Origin: Streptomyces aidingensis
Lineage (GTDB): Bacteria; Actinomycetota; Actinomycetes; Streptomycetales; Streptomycetaceae
Length of the DNA: 64,000 nt
Assembly: GCF_900112355.1 (NCBI RefSeq)
Contig: NZ_FOLM01000002.1
Coordinates: forward strand, 448,742-512,741
Reading direction: 5' to 3'
This document shows positions 8,310 through 16,406 of this stretch, piece after piece; the stretch's first letter is position 1, and every line of letters starts with the position of its first letter. The position numbers and the translations under genes are program-made. The notes under the pieces are model-generated. The model searched no databases, was not told where the DNA came from, and worked only from the letters and a program-made list of their open reading frames with translations.

Positions 8310-9533
8310 ATGACCACCAAAGGCCCGGCCGGCCGGCACACCGTGCTCACGGGAGCCCGGGTGGTGCTGCCCACCGGCGTGGACGACAACGGCCGGATCA
8401 CCGTTCTGGGCACCCGCATCGCGGAGACCGGACCGGCCGCGGCACCGGCCGCGGGCGTTTCCGCGGACGTTTCCGCGCCCGCGGCCGGGAGCGCTCCCAG
8501 CACCGAGATCGACCTCTCCGGGCACTGGGTCCTGCCGGGCTTCGTGGACATGCACGCGCACGGCGGCGGCGGGGCCTCGTTCTCCGCGGGCACCCACGAG
8601 GAGGCGCTGCGGGTGCTGGACGCCCACCGCCGGCACGGCACCACCACCATGGCGGCCTCCACCGTCACCGGTGATCTGGGCGATCTGGCCCAGCAGGCCG
8701 GGGTGCTGTCCGAGCTGGTGGAGGACGGCGAACTGGCCGGCATCCACTTCGAGGGGCCGTTCATCGCGCTGGGCCGCTGCGGCGCCCACCAGCCCTCCCT
8801 GCTGCGCGACCCGGACCCTTCGGCGGTGCGCAAGCTGATCGACGCGGCGCGCGGCACGGCACGCATGGTGACGCTGGCGCCGGAGCTGCCCGGCGGCCTG
8901 GAGTCGGTGCGGCTGCTGAGCGAGCTGGGAGTGATCGCCGCGGTCGGCCACACCGACGCCGACTACGACATCACCCGCCAGGCCATCCGGGCCGGGGCCA
9001 CCGTCGCCACCCACCTGTTCAACGCCATGGCACCGCTGGCACACCGCGATCCGGGGCCGATCGCGGCGCTGCTGGAGGACGAGCGGGTGACCGTGGAGCT
9101 GATCAACGACGGCACGCATCTGCATCCGGCCGTGCTCCAGCTCGCCTTCCGGGAGGCGGGCGCGGCGCGGGTCGCGTTCATCACGGACGCCATGGGCGCG
9201 GCCGGCATGGGCGACGGCCGCTATCCGCTGGGCCCGCTGGAGGTCGAGGTCAGGGACGGAGTGGCCCGGCTGGTGGAGGGCGGCGCCATCGCCGGATCGA
9301 CCCTCACCCTGGACCGGGCGCTGCGCCGCGCGGTCACCGTGGACGGCCTGGCCGTCACCGACGCCGTCACCGCCCTGTGCCGCACCCCGGCCCGGCTGCT
9401 GGGCATCGACGACCGGGTCGGCTCACTCGCCCCCGGCAAGGACGCGGATCTGGTGGTCCTGGACGAGTCCTTCGAGGTCACCGCCGTCATGCGTAAGGGC
9501 ACCTGGCTCCTCCCGCCACCGGGCACCGCCTGA
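8310..9533 (+). CDS. nagA: N-acetylglucosamine-6-phosphate deacetylase
   Basis: Amidohydrolase-fold enzyme that converts GlcNAc-6-phosphate to glucosamine-6-phosphate and acetate. Glucosamine-6-phosphate is both a central metabolite and the DasR effector. The product is 407 residues. Metal or substrate motifs are HAHGGGG (about 82), HFEGPF, GHTDADYD, HLFNAM and FITDAMGAAG, all in order. An insertion of about 25 Ala/Pro residues near position 48 is unusual but lies in a loop before the first barrel strand. It is coupled to nagK: the ribosome site overlaps the nagK stop region. Confidence 0.95.
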   Translation: MTTKGPAGRHTVLTGARVVLPTGVDDNGRITVLGTRIAETGPAAAPAAGVSADVSAPAAGSAPSTEIDLSGHWVLPGFVDMHAHGGGGASFSAGTHEEALRVLDAHRRHGTTTMAASTVTGDLGDLAQQAGVLSELVEDGELAGIHFEGPFIALGRCGAHQPSLLRDPDPSAVRKLIDAARGTARMVTLAPELPGGLESVRLLSELGVIAAVGHTDADYDITRQAIRAGATVATHLFNAMAPLAHRDPGPIAALLEDERVTVELINDGTHLHPAVLQLAFREAGAARVAFITDAMGAAGMGDGRYPLGPLEVEVRDGVARLVEGGAIAGSTLTLDRALRRAVTVDGLAVTDAVTALCRTPARLLGIDDRVGSLAPGKDADLVVLDESFEVTAVMRKGTWLLPPPGTA

Positions 9534-9548
9534 TCCGCGCCGGTACGG

Positions 9549-9592
9549 CGAGGGCGGCCGCCCGGAGCGATCCTCCGGGCCGGCCGCCCTCG
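9549..9592. terminator. Bidirectional terminator between nagA and the CBM35-like gene
   Basis: A GC-rich inverted repeat of about 18 bp (CGAGGGCGGCC... / ...GGCCGCCCTCG) with one bulge and a 7-nt loop lies between two convergent stops. There is no strong T tract, as is usual in Streptomyces. Confidence 0.75.
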
Positions 9593-9631
9593 TCACGGCT
9601 CAGCGCCGCTCGGCTTCAGCACCTCACGGCT

Positions 9632-10594
9632 TCACCACTGCGGGATGTCCTTGTTCTCGGTGATCAGGATCTTGTCGATCAGCACGTCGCACTTGTCGCC
9701 CTGGTCGCAGCCCATGTGAATGACATTGCTGCCCTCCACCAGCTCGACGTTCTTCCAGGTCCGGACCCAGTTCTTGTCGAAGGCGTCGTTCTTGGCGTAG
9801 TCCTTGAACTCCAGCGGGTCGGACCGGATCTCGGAGTCGGAGTTGACCGCGAAGCTCATCTCCTGATCGCCCTTGGGCACCGAGTAGCCGATGTACAGCC
9901 GGTAGACGCCGGGCTCGCCCTCGAAGTCGAATGTCCAGCTCACAGTGGCGCCCGGGGTGTTCAGGCCGGTGATGTAGGTGCCGTCGGCGGAGCGGGCGTT
10001 CGCGATGTCGCCGGCCAGGACGGCACCGCCGGAGAGGGCCAGCGAGGTGAGACCGGCTTCCGGGAGCTCGACCGGCTCCTCGCTCTCCTCCGGGGCGGCG
10101 GACTCCTCGGGGTCGTCCTCGCCGTTCTGGTTCTCCGGCTCGTCGGCCGGGTCCGCGTTCTCGCCGGTGCCGGTGCCGGAGTTCGCGGCGGGGTCCTGGT
10201 CGTCGTCTCCGCTGAAGAGGATGGCCGCACCCACCCCGAGGACGACCGCCGTCACCACGGCTATGGCGCCGATCAGCAGGCCGTTGCGGCGCGGCGGCTC
10301 CTCGCCCTCCGGGCCGTGGCCATGGCCGGGCCGCCCGCCGCCGGCCGGGCCGCCGGGGACGGTCTCCGGCGCGGCATAGCGGGCGTCCGGGGACTGCTGG
10401 GGCGGATAGCCGTAGCCGCCGCCACCCGCGGCGGTGCGCTGGCCGTACTGCCGTTCGCCGACCGGCCGCACCTGCTGGTAGGTCGGGGGCGCCTGCGGGG
10501 CGGGCCCCTGCCCGCCGCCCTCCGGGCGGTAGAGATAGCCGAACGGGTCGTCTCCCTCGGGCGCACCGCCCATCCCGTTGTTGCCCGAGCTCAT
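9632..10594 (-). CDS. Membrane-anchored protein with a C-terminal CBM35-like domain
   Basis: 320 residues. A Gly/Pro/Gln-rich cytoplasmic N-terminus (1-104) is followed by one membrane helix at about 105-127, an acidic linker (130-180) rich in Glu, Asp and Pro, and a beta-sandwich-like C-terminal domain (185-320). That domain has the pattern of a CBM35/galactose-binding module: YITGLNTPGATVSWTFDF, YRLYIGYS, then WKNVELVEGSNVIHM. Two cysteines (CDQGDKC) near the end may form a disulfide outside the cell. The ATG has GGAG 8 nt upstream. A role in binding cell-wall glycans is likely but inferred; it neighbours cdgB. Confidence 0.72.
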   Translation of the reverse strand: MSSGNNGMGGAPEGDDPFGYLYRPEGGGQGPAPQAPPTYQQVRPVGERQYGQRTAAGGGGYGYPPQQSPDARYAAPETVPGGPAGGGRPGHGHGPEGEEPPRRNGLLIGAIAVVTAVVLGVGAAILFSGDDDQDPAANSGTGTGENADPADEPENQNGEDDPEESAAPEESEEPVELPEAGLTSLALSGGAVLAGDIANARSADGTYITGLNTPGATVSWTFDFEGEPGVYRLYIGYSVPKGDQEMSFAVNSDSEIRSDPLEFKDYAKNDAFDKNWVRTWKNVELVEGSNVIHMGCDQGDKCDVLIDKILITENKDIPQW

Positions 10595-10719
10595 CGCCTG
10601 CGCTCCTTCACGAGTCCCCACCCTCATACACCTTCAGGGCGCGAGCCTACCCCTTTCGGGCGACCCCATCCGTCGTCCAGGTCACGCGGAGATCACCCTC
10701 CGGTCACCATGGCGCGCGG

Positions 10720-12270
10720 TCAGGAGGCGCGGCGGCGGTTGCCGCCCTGGTGGCGGGAGCGCTTTTCGATGTACATCCGCTGGTCGGCCGATTCCAGTAT
10801 CTGCTCGGTGGTCATGCCGCAGGCGGCCCAGCCGATGCCGAAGCTGGCGCCGACCCGGACCGTACGGCCGCCCTCGGTCCTGATGGGCGGGATGATCGCG
10901 TTGCGCAGCCGTACCGCCAGGTCGGAGGCGTCGGCCGGGCCGAGGCCGTCGGCCAGCACCACGAATTCGTCGCCGCCGAGCCGGGCCACGGTGTCCCGCT
11001 CCCGGACCAGGCGCTGGAGGCGGCGGGCGACCTCCTTGAGCACCTCGTCCCCGGCCTGGTGGCCGTGCCGGTCGTTGATGCCCTTGAAGCCGTCCAGGTC
11101 GCAGAAGAGCACGGCCAGGCCCTTGCCGTCGCCGTAGGGGGCGTCCGGTTCCCAGACGTGCTCATGGCCGTCGTAGCCGTCTCCGGTGGGGTCGAACTCG
11201 GGGCGGTCGCAGATCCGGGCGTCCAGCCGGGTGCGCAGCTCGGCCCGGTTGGGCAGGCCGGTGAGCGCGTCGTGGCTGGCCCGGTGGGCGAGCGCCAGCT
11301 CGTGCCGCTTGCGGTCCTCGATGTCCTCGACATGGGTGAGCAGAAACGGCCCGCCGGTGTCGGCGACCACCGAGTTGCGCAGCGAGACCCAGCAGTAGCT
11401 GCCGTCGCGGCGGGCCAGCCGCAGCTCGGCGCGCCCGCCGTCCGGTGAGGTGCGCAGCAGTACGGCGGTGTCCTCGGGGTGGACGAGGTCGGCGAAGCTG
11501 TACCGGCACAGCACCGGCGCGGGGCGGCCGAGCAGCCGGCTGAGGGCGTCGTTGACCCGCATCAGGCGGCCGTGGTCCTCGCCGCCGATCTCCACGATGG
11601 CCATGCCGCTGGGCGCGTATTCGAACGCCTGGCGGAAGCTCTCCTCGCTCGCCCGCAACGCCTGTTTCTCCCGCTCCAGGCGTATCAGCGCGCGTTGCAT
11701 GTTGGCACGCAGCCGGGCGTTGCTGACGGCTATGGCCGCCTGCGAGGCATACAGGGCCAGGGCCTCGCGGCCCCAGGGGCCGGGGCGGCGGCCGTTGCGG
11801 GGGCGGTCGAGGGCGAGCACGGCGAGCAGTTCGCCGTCGGAGGCGTGCATGGGGGCGAAGAGCCGGTCCATGGGGTGCCACTCGTCCGGATAGCGCGGGG
11901 CCGGGCCGGTGGTGTGCCACTGCGGGACGTCGTCGTCGTCCAGTACCCAGCCCTCGGTGTAGGGGATGAAACGCAGCCCTTCCCAGTCCTCCCCCATGGA
12001 CAGCCGGCGTTCCCACGCCTGGCGGGAACCGGTCCGTCCGGCCAGCGCGGCCTCCGCGTCCTCACTGCCGGCCACCGCCGCGACCAGCAGATCTCCGTCC
12101 GTACGGACCAGATTGACGGCGGCCAGTTCGAAGCCGAGGACCTCCACGGCACCGTTGGCGATGGTCTGGAGGGTGTCGGCCATGCCGCGTGCGTGATTGA
12201 GCCGGGCGACCACCTGGTGCAGCTCCCGCAGCGACGCGAGACGAACATAAGGCTCCGTGTCCGTTCCCAT
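10720..12270 (-). CDS. cdgB: Diguanylate cyclase CdgB (GAF-PAS-GGDEF)
   Basis: 516-residue enzyme making cyclic di-GMP, the developmental signal sensed by BldD in Streptomyces. Order: a GAF domain (about 25-190), a short coiled segment, a PAS/PAC domain (about 205-325, FEYAPSGMAIVEI...LTHVEDIEDRK), then GGDEF (about 335-510). The active motif RLGGDEF is intact, as is the product-inhibition I-site RERD five residues before it. There is no EAL domain. A start at MGTDTEPYVRL is chosen because it matches the domain opening of known CdgB proteins and has GGGGGAG upstream. Candidate BldD and Crp sites lie in its promoter region. Confidence 0.93.
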   Translation of the reverse strand: MGTDTEPYVRLASLRELHQVVARLNHARGMADTLQTIANGAVEVLGFELAAVNLVRTDGDLLVAAVAGSEDAEAALAGRTGSRQAWERRLSMGEDWEGLRFIPYTEGWVLDDDDVPQWHTTGPAPRYPDEWHPMDRLFAPMHASDGELLAVLALDRPRNGRRPGPWGREALALYASQAAIAVSNARLRANMQRALIRLEREKQALRASEESFRQAFEYAPSGMAIVEIGGEDHGRLMRVNDALSRLLGRPAPVLCRYSFADLVHPEDTAVLLRTSPDGGRAELRLARRDGSYCWVSLRNSVVADTGGPFLLTHVEDIEDRKRHELALAHRASHDALTGLPNRAELRTRLDARICDRPEFDPTGDGYDGHEHVWEPDAPYGDGKGLAVLFCDLDGFKGINDRHGHQAGDEVLKEVARRLQRLVRERDTVARLGGDEFVVLADGLGPADASDLAVRLRNAIIPPIRTEGGRTVRVGASFGIGWAACGMTTEQILESADQRMYIEKRSRHQGGNRRRAS

Positions 12271-12336
12271 CACTCCCCCGGCCCAAATGCACGTGCAGAT
12301 ACACACGCCACTGAATCACAGGGAGCTGTTCGATCG

Positions 12337-12349
12337 GTACACAGGGTCA
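12337..12349. promoter_or_regulatory. Candidate BldD box upstream of cdgB
   Basis: GTACACAGGGTCA fits the published BldD consensus TNACNC(A/T)GNGTNA at all fixed positions but the first. It is about 67 nt upstream of the cdgB start. BldD bound to cyclic di-GMP represses developmental genes, and cdgB is a known BldD target in S. coelicolor, so this would close a feedback loop. Confidence 0.62.
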
Positions 12350-12365
12350 GCAATTAGTGGGGTGC

Positions 12366-12381
12366 TGTGACTCATGTCACA
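12366..12381. promoter_or_regulatory. Perfect Crp-type site between cdgB and the flavin reductase gene
   Basis: TGTGACTCATGTCACA is an exact TGTGA-N6-TCACA palindrome and also satisfies the Streptomyces Crp pattern GTG-N6-GNCAC. It lies 96 nt upstream of cdgB and about 140 nt upstream of the divergent flavin reductase start, so it could serve either gene. Binding is inferred from the motif only. Confidence 0.6.
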
Positions 12382-12520
12382 TCATCCCTCTCCGGATTCT
12401 CTCGGCTCCTCGCGCCGGTTCCGTGCGCCCCTCCTCCCCGGTCCCGGTCCGGCCCTCCGTCGGGGGTCCTGGTTCCCGCGCCCGATGCGGGAGCCGGTCC
12501 TCGGCGGTTACGTTACTGAT

Positions 12521-13114
12521 GTGTCAAGCAGCGCGCACCAGGGCCCGCAGCGCGGCCCCCGCAGTCCGGACGGCGTCCCCACCGGCCGCGCCGCCGTCAT
12601 CCATGCTGAAGAAGTGACCGAGGAGGAATTCCGCGGGGCACTGGCGCGGCTGGCGGCCGGTGTGGTGCTGATCACCGCGCACGACGAGGAGGACGGCCCG
12701 TTCGGCGCGCCCGCCGGGATGACCGCCACGGCGTTCCTGTCCGTCTCGCTGGAGCCGCCGCTGGTGCTGGTGAGCGTGCGCACCGGATCGCGGATGGAGG
12801 AGCTGCTGGAGCGGCAGCCGCTGTGGGCGGCCTCGCTGCTCTCCGAGCGGCAGCGGGCGCTGGCCGGGCGGTTCGCCATGAAGGGGCGGGTGAGCGACCG
12901 GCTGCTGTTCCAGGAGGTGCCGCACACGGTCGGGGAGGCCACGGGCGCACCGCTGGTGGAGGGCGCGCTGGCGGCCGTGGAATGCCGCACCGAGCAGCGG
13001 GTGCCGGCCGGCGACCACACGCTGGTGGTGGCCCGGGTGCTCGGCGTCTCGCTGCCCGCCGCCGAGGGCGGGCCACTGCTCTACTACCGCAGCCGCTACC
13101 GCGCGCTGGGCTGA
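12521..13114 (+). CDS. Flavin reductase family protein
   Basis: FMN-binding split-barrel protein of about 197 residues, probably a NAD(P)H:flavin reductase or the reductase component of a two-component monooxygenase. Family features are LAAGVVLITAHDEE, GMTATAFLSVSLEPPLVLVSV (flavin contact) and the C-terminal GPLLYYRSRYRALG. The frame is open from 12374; the GTG at 12521 is preferred because the upstream residues are not family-like and a TTACTGAT -10-like sequence sits directly before it, suggesting a leaderless transcript. No monooxygenase gene is adjacent, so its partner is unknown. Confidence 0.82.
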   Translation: MSSSAHQGPQRGPRSPDGVPTGRAAVIHAEEVTEEEFRGALARLAAGVVLITAHDEEDGPFGAPAGMTATAFLSVSLEPPLVLVSVRTGSRMEELLERQPLWAASLLSERQRALAGRFAMKGRVSDRLLFQEVPHTVGEATGAPLVEGALAAVECRTEQRVPAGDHTLVVARVLGVSLPAAEGGPLLYYRSRYRALG

Positions 13115-13137
13115 ACAGGGGACCGCCCGGCCCGGGG

Positions 13138-13578
13138 TCAGTCCCAGGCGGGGCCGCTCCGGCCGCCGGACCGGCCGCGCTTGAGCTCCCCGCGGCGCTT
13201 CTTCTCCCGCAGCCGCCGTTCCTTGATCCCGGCCGGCACCGGACGGCGCCGGCGCGCCTTGGGCGGGGGTGCGGTCGCCTCGGCCAGCAACGCCGCCATC
13301 CGCACCGCCGCGGCCTCCCGGTTGCGCCACTGCGAGCGGTGCTCGCCGGCCCGGACGGTGAGCACGCCGTCGGTCAGCCGGCCGGCCAGCCGCCGCAGCG
13401 CCCGTTCCTTCCACACCTCGGGCAGCGCCTCGGTGGCGGCCAGGTCGAAGGACAGCTCCACCCTGGTGTCGCTGGTGTTGACGTGCTGGCCGCCCGGCCC
13501 GGAGGAGCGGGAGAACCGCCAGCGGAGCTCGGACACCGGGAGCCGGACCGAGCCGCGGATGACATGGGGACCGGACAT
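13138..13578 (-). CDS. arfB: Peptidyl-tRNA hydrolase ArfB (YaeJ-type ribosome rescue factor)
   Basis: 146-residue stalled-ribosome rescue factor. The release-factor GGQ motif is at residues 29-31 in SSGPGGQHVNTSDTRV. The long basic tail (KARRRRPVP...LREKKRRGELKRGR) is the part that enters the empty mRNA channel in this family. It hydrolyses peptidyl-tRNA on ribosomes lacking a stop codon. The ATG at MSGPHVI is chosen for its AAGG at 9 nt. It converges on the flavin reductase with 23 nt between the stops. Confidence 0.92.
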   Translation of the reverse strand: MSGPHVIRGSVRLPVSELRWRFSRSSGPGGQHVNTSDTRVELSFDLAATEALPEVWKERALRRLAGRLTDGVLTVRAGEHRSQWRNREAAAVRMAALLAEATAPPPKARRRRPVPAGIKERRLREKKRRGELKRGRSGGRSGPAWD

Positions 13579-13791
13579 GCGTTCCATCCTTCCTGCCGCA
13601 CCGCGGCCCCGCACCCCGTTATCGCCGTCATCGTCGTTACCGTCGTCGCCGTCCGGCGTTCCCCGGTATTCGGGGCGACGGAACGCTGCGTCCGCTCCCC
13701 ACGTTGTCCCCAGGGGCGGTAACGTCGGCAGGGACCGACAGGACGGACGGATACCCTGCGCGCCCCGCGAGCGCCAAGGAAAGGGATCTTC

Positions 13792-14367
13792 ATGGCTGTA
13801 AGCCTGAGCAAAGGCGGCAACGTCTCACTGACCAAGGAGGCGCCGGGCCTGAAAGCCGTGACCATCGGCCTCGGCTGGGACGTACGCAGCACCACCGGAG
13901 CCGGCTTCGACCTCGATGCGAGCGCCATCGCGCTGAACGCCGGCGGCAAGGTCGTCAACGACGGCTTCTTCATCTTCTTCAACAACCTGATGTCCCCGGA
14001 CCAGTCCATCCAGCACACCGGTGACAACCTCACCGGCGAGGGCGAGGGCGACGACGAGCAGATCAACGTCTTCCTGGAGGGGCTCTCCCCGGAGGTGGAG
14101 CGGATCGTCTTCCCGGTCTCCATCTATGACGCCGACTCGCGCGGCCAGAACTTCGGCCAGGTGCGCAACGCGTTCATCCGGGTGGTGAACCAGAACGGCG
14201 GCGCGGAGATCGCCCGCTACGACCTCTCCGAGGACGCCTCCACCGAGACCGCCATGGTCTTCGGCGAGCTGTACCGGCACGGCGCCGAGTGGAAGTTCCG
14301 CGCCGTGGGCCAGGGCTACGCCTCCGGCCTGGTCGGCATCGCCCAGGACTTCGGCGTCAACGTCTGA
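13792..14367 (+). CDS. terD: TerD-family calcium-binding stress protein
   Basis: 191-residue TerD domain protein. Typical features are [15 protein letters not shown] at the start, [33 protein letters not shown] with clustered acidic calcium ligands, and the C-terminal [12 protein letters not shown]. TerD proteins in Streptomyces are linked to calcium and development as well as tellurite resistance. This copy stands alone with its own terminator and no terABCE neighbours, so a general stress or calcium role is more likely than tellurite resistance. AAGGAAAGG precedes the ATG. Confidence 0.94.
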   Translation: MAVSLSKGGNVSLTKEAPGLKAVTIGLGWDVRSTTGAGFDLDASAIALNAGGKVVNDGFFIFFNNLMSPDQSIQHTGDNLTGEGEGDDEQINVFLEGLSPEVERIVFPVSIYDADSRGQNFGQVRNAFIRVVNQNGGAEIARYDLSEDASTETAMVFGELYRHGAEWKFRAVGQGYASGLVGIAQDFGVNV

Positions 14368-14384
14368 CCCGCCGGGACCGGCCC

Positions 14385-14422
14385 AGGGCCCGCCGACCCG
14401 CACCACGGGGTCAGCGGGCCCT
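14385..14422 (+). terminator. terD terminator
   Basis: AGGGCCCGCCGACCC pairs with GGGTCAGCGGGCCCT across a short loop, with one internal mismatch. The hairpin begins 18 nt after the terD stop. Confidence 0.72.
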
Positions 14423-14585
14423 CGCGTCCCTGCCGCGCCTGCCATGATCCGGCCGGGAAGGTGTCCCGTGAAACATCCGGACGCCACCGTCCCCTCCGCC
14501 GCACCCGGCCCGGCCCGGCTCCGGCCCGAACCCACCCCCACAGTGATGTCCGCCCGGTTCCGTTCAGCCGAGTCGGCGCGGCGGA

Positions 14586-15254
14586 TCAGGGCTGGATGAT
14601 GATGCCGAGGTGGGCGGCGAGGGCCGGGGCGAGGTCGAGCAGCTGAGCGGGGGTGAGCACCGCCCCGCCGAGCCGGTCGAGACCCCGGGAGATCTCCAGC
14701 CGGGAGGCCGTGCGGAGGTCGGTGTCGTGCAGTTCGGCGTGGGAGAAGTCGGCGCCGCGCAGCTCGCAGTCGGCGAAGACCACCCGCTCCAGCCGCGCCC
14801 CGCCGAAATCCGGCTCGTTCAGCGTGCAGTCCTGGAAGGTGACGTCGGTGAGGCGGGACTGGCGGAGATTGAGATAGTCGATCTTGCAGCGGCGGACCAG
14901 CACCCGGTTGAGCCCGGCGCCGCCGAGCTGGAGGCCGCCGAGGCGGGCGTCGGACAGCTCGGTGTCCCGCAGCGTCGCCTCGGAGAGCTGGACCCCGATC
15001 CCGCGCACCTCCTCCAGCACCGTGTCGGTCAGGCGGGCACGGCGCAGATCGGCGTCGTCCAGCGCGCAACGGCGGATCGCGCACTCCAGAAACGTCATGC
15101 CGCGTGCCCGCAGCCCCGACCAGTCGAGGCCGGCGAACTCCAGTCCGTCATGGTCGTCGTCCGGCCCGGGGCGGCCGGGGCCGGGCCGCCACTGCTCCGG
15201 CCGGGAGATCCGGGGGCGCTGGGCGGGTCTGATCCGGGTGGGTGCGGGTGTCAT
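14586..15254 (-). CDS. Pentapeptide-repeat protein
   Basis: 222 residues. After a charged, Pro-rich 40-residue opening, residues about 44-185 form consecutive pentapeptide repeats of the A(D/N)LxX type (for example ALDDADLRRARLTDTVL, GADFSHAELHDTDLRTA), which fold into a right-handed quadrilateral beta-helix. The C-terminal 35 residues (LGGAVLTPAQLLDLAPALAAHLG) are a hydrophobic helix pair as in many such proteins. Some relatives mimic DNA and protect gyrase; nothing in the sequence singles out that role here. It runs towards terD. Confidence 0.88.
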   Translation of the reverse strand: MTPAPTRIRPAQRPRISRPEQWRPGPGRPGPDDDHDGLEFAGLDWSGLRARGMTFLECAIRRCALDDADLRRARLTDTVLEEVRGIGVQLSEATLRDTELSDARLGGLQLGGAGLNRVLVRRCKIDYLNLRQSRLTDVTFQDCTLNEPDFGGARLERVVFADCELRGADFSHAELHDTDLRTASRLEISRGLDRLGGAVLTPAQLLDLAPALAAHLGIIIQP

Positions 15255-15407
15255 GCCGCCAGTCTGCGGCACGGCACCGACACTCCGGCCCGGCGCGGCC
15301 CGGCTCGTTGCGGTGCCGCGGGAGGACTTGATCTGAAGTTCGGTTGAAGTTCAAGAATGGTGGCGGCGGATCGCGCACCCGCGGTCCGGGAACGGAGGAG
15401 TTCTGTC

Positions 15408-16406
15408 ATGCGTGCCATTCGGCTGCACAGCTTCGGACCGCCGGAGAACCTGGTGCCGGAGAACCTTCCCGACCCGGTGCCCGGCGCCGGCGAGGTGCTG
15501 ATCGAGGTGGCCGCCGCGGGCGTCCACCTGGTCGACACCGTGCTCCGCCGGGGAGCGCCCGGCGGTCGCTTCCCCCGCCCGGACCTGCCCACCGTTCCCG
15601 GCCGCGAGGTGGCCGGCACGGTCACCGCGCTCGGCCCGGAGACCGACCCGGAGTGGCTGGGCGCCCGGGTGGCCGCCCATCTCGGCATGGTGCCCGGCGG
15701 CTACGCGGACCGGGCGGTGACCGCGGCCGGGCGGCTGCACCGGCTCCCGGCGGAGCTCCCCTTCGACCGGGCGGTGGCCATGATCGGCACCGGCCGCACC
15801 ACCATGGGCGTGCTGCGCGCCGCCGAGCCGGGCCCCGGCCCCGGCGATCTGGTGCTGGTGCTGGCCGCGGCCGGCGGCATCGGCTCGCTGCTGGTGCAGT
15901 ACGCCCGGCACCGCGGCGCCACCGTCGTCGGCGCGGCCGGCGGCCCGCACAAGACCGCCGCCGTGGCCGGCCTCGGCGCCACCGCGGCCGTGGACTACAA
16001 CCGCCCCGGCTGGCCGGAAGAGGTGCGCCGCATGTTCGGCGACCGTCCGGCCACCCTGCTCCTGGAAGGGGTCGGCGGACCCCTCGCCCGGGACGCCGCC
16101 GGGCTGCTCGCCCCCGGCGGACGCCATCTGCGCTACGGCTGGGCCTCGGTGCCCGGCTTCGACGGCTCCGCCGACCCGGCGGCGATGGGCGAGGCGGAGC
16201 TGCGGGAGCGGTCCATCACCGCGGAGACCGTGCTCGGCCCGGCCATGCTGGACAATCTGCGGGCGCTGGAGGAACGGGCCATGGCGCTCGCCGCGGACGG
16301 CACCCTGCGTCCGCCGGTGCACCGCTTCCCGCTGGCCGACGCCGCCCGCGCGCACCGGGCCCTGGAGACCCGGGCCACCGTGGGCAAGGTGGTGCTCATT
16401 CCCTGA
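15408..16406 (+). CDS. Zinc-independent quinone oxidoreductase (MDR superfamily)
   Basis: 332-residue medium-chain dehydrogenase/reductase. The N-terminal GroES-like domain opens MRAIRLHSFGPPE, and the NADPH-binding Rossmann motif is LVLAAAGGIGSLLVQ (about 150-165), followed by GATVVGAAGGPHKTA. The structural-zinc cysteines of alcohol dehydrogenases are absent, placing it with quinone reductases. GGAGGAG lies 8 nt before the ATG. The 3' end overlaps the convergent sensor kinase gene by 11 nt. The physiological substrate is not evident. Confidence 0.86.
   Translation: MRAIRLHSFGPPENLVPENLPDPVPGAGEVLIEVAAAGVHLVDTVLRRGAPGGRFPRPDLPTVPGREVAGTVTALGPETDPEWLGARVAAHLGMVPGGYADRAVTAAGRLHRLPAELPFDRAVAMIGTGRTTMGVLRAAEPGPGPGDLVLVLAAAGGIGSLLVQYARHRGATVVGAAGGPHKTAAVAGLGATAAVDYNRPGWPEEVRRMFGDRPATLLLEGVGGPLARDAAGLLAPGGRHLRYGWASVPGFDGSADPAAMGEAELRERSITAETVLGPAMLDNLRALEERAMALAADGTLRPPVHRFPLADAARAHRALETRATVGKVVLIP

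Noticed and set aside
13792..14367. Tellurite-resistance cluster
   Set aside because: Only one terD is present, with its own terminator and no terABCEZ partners.
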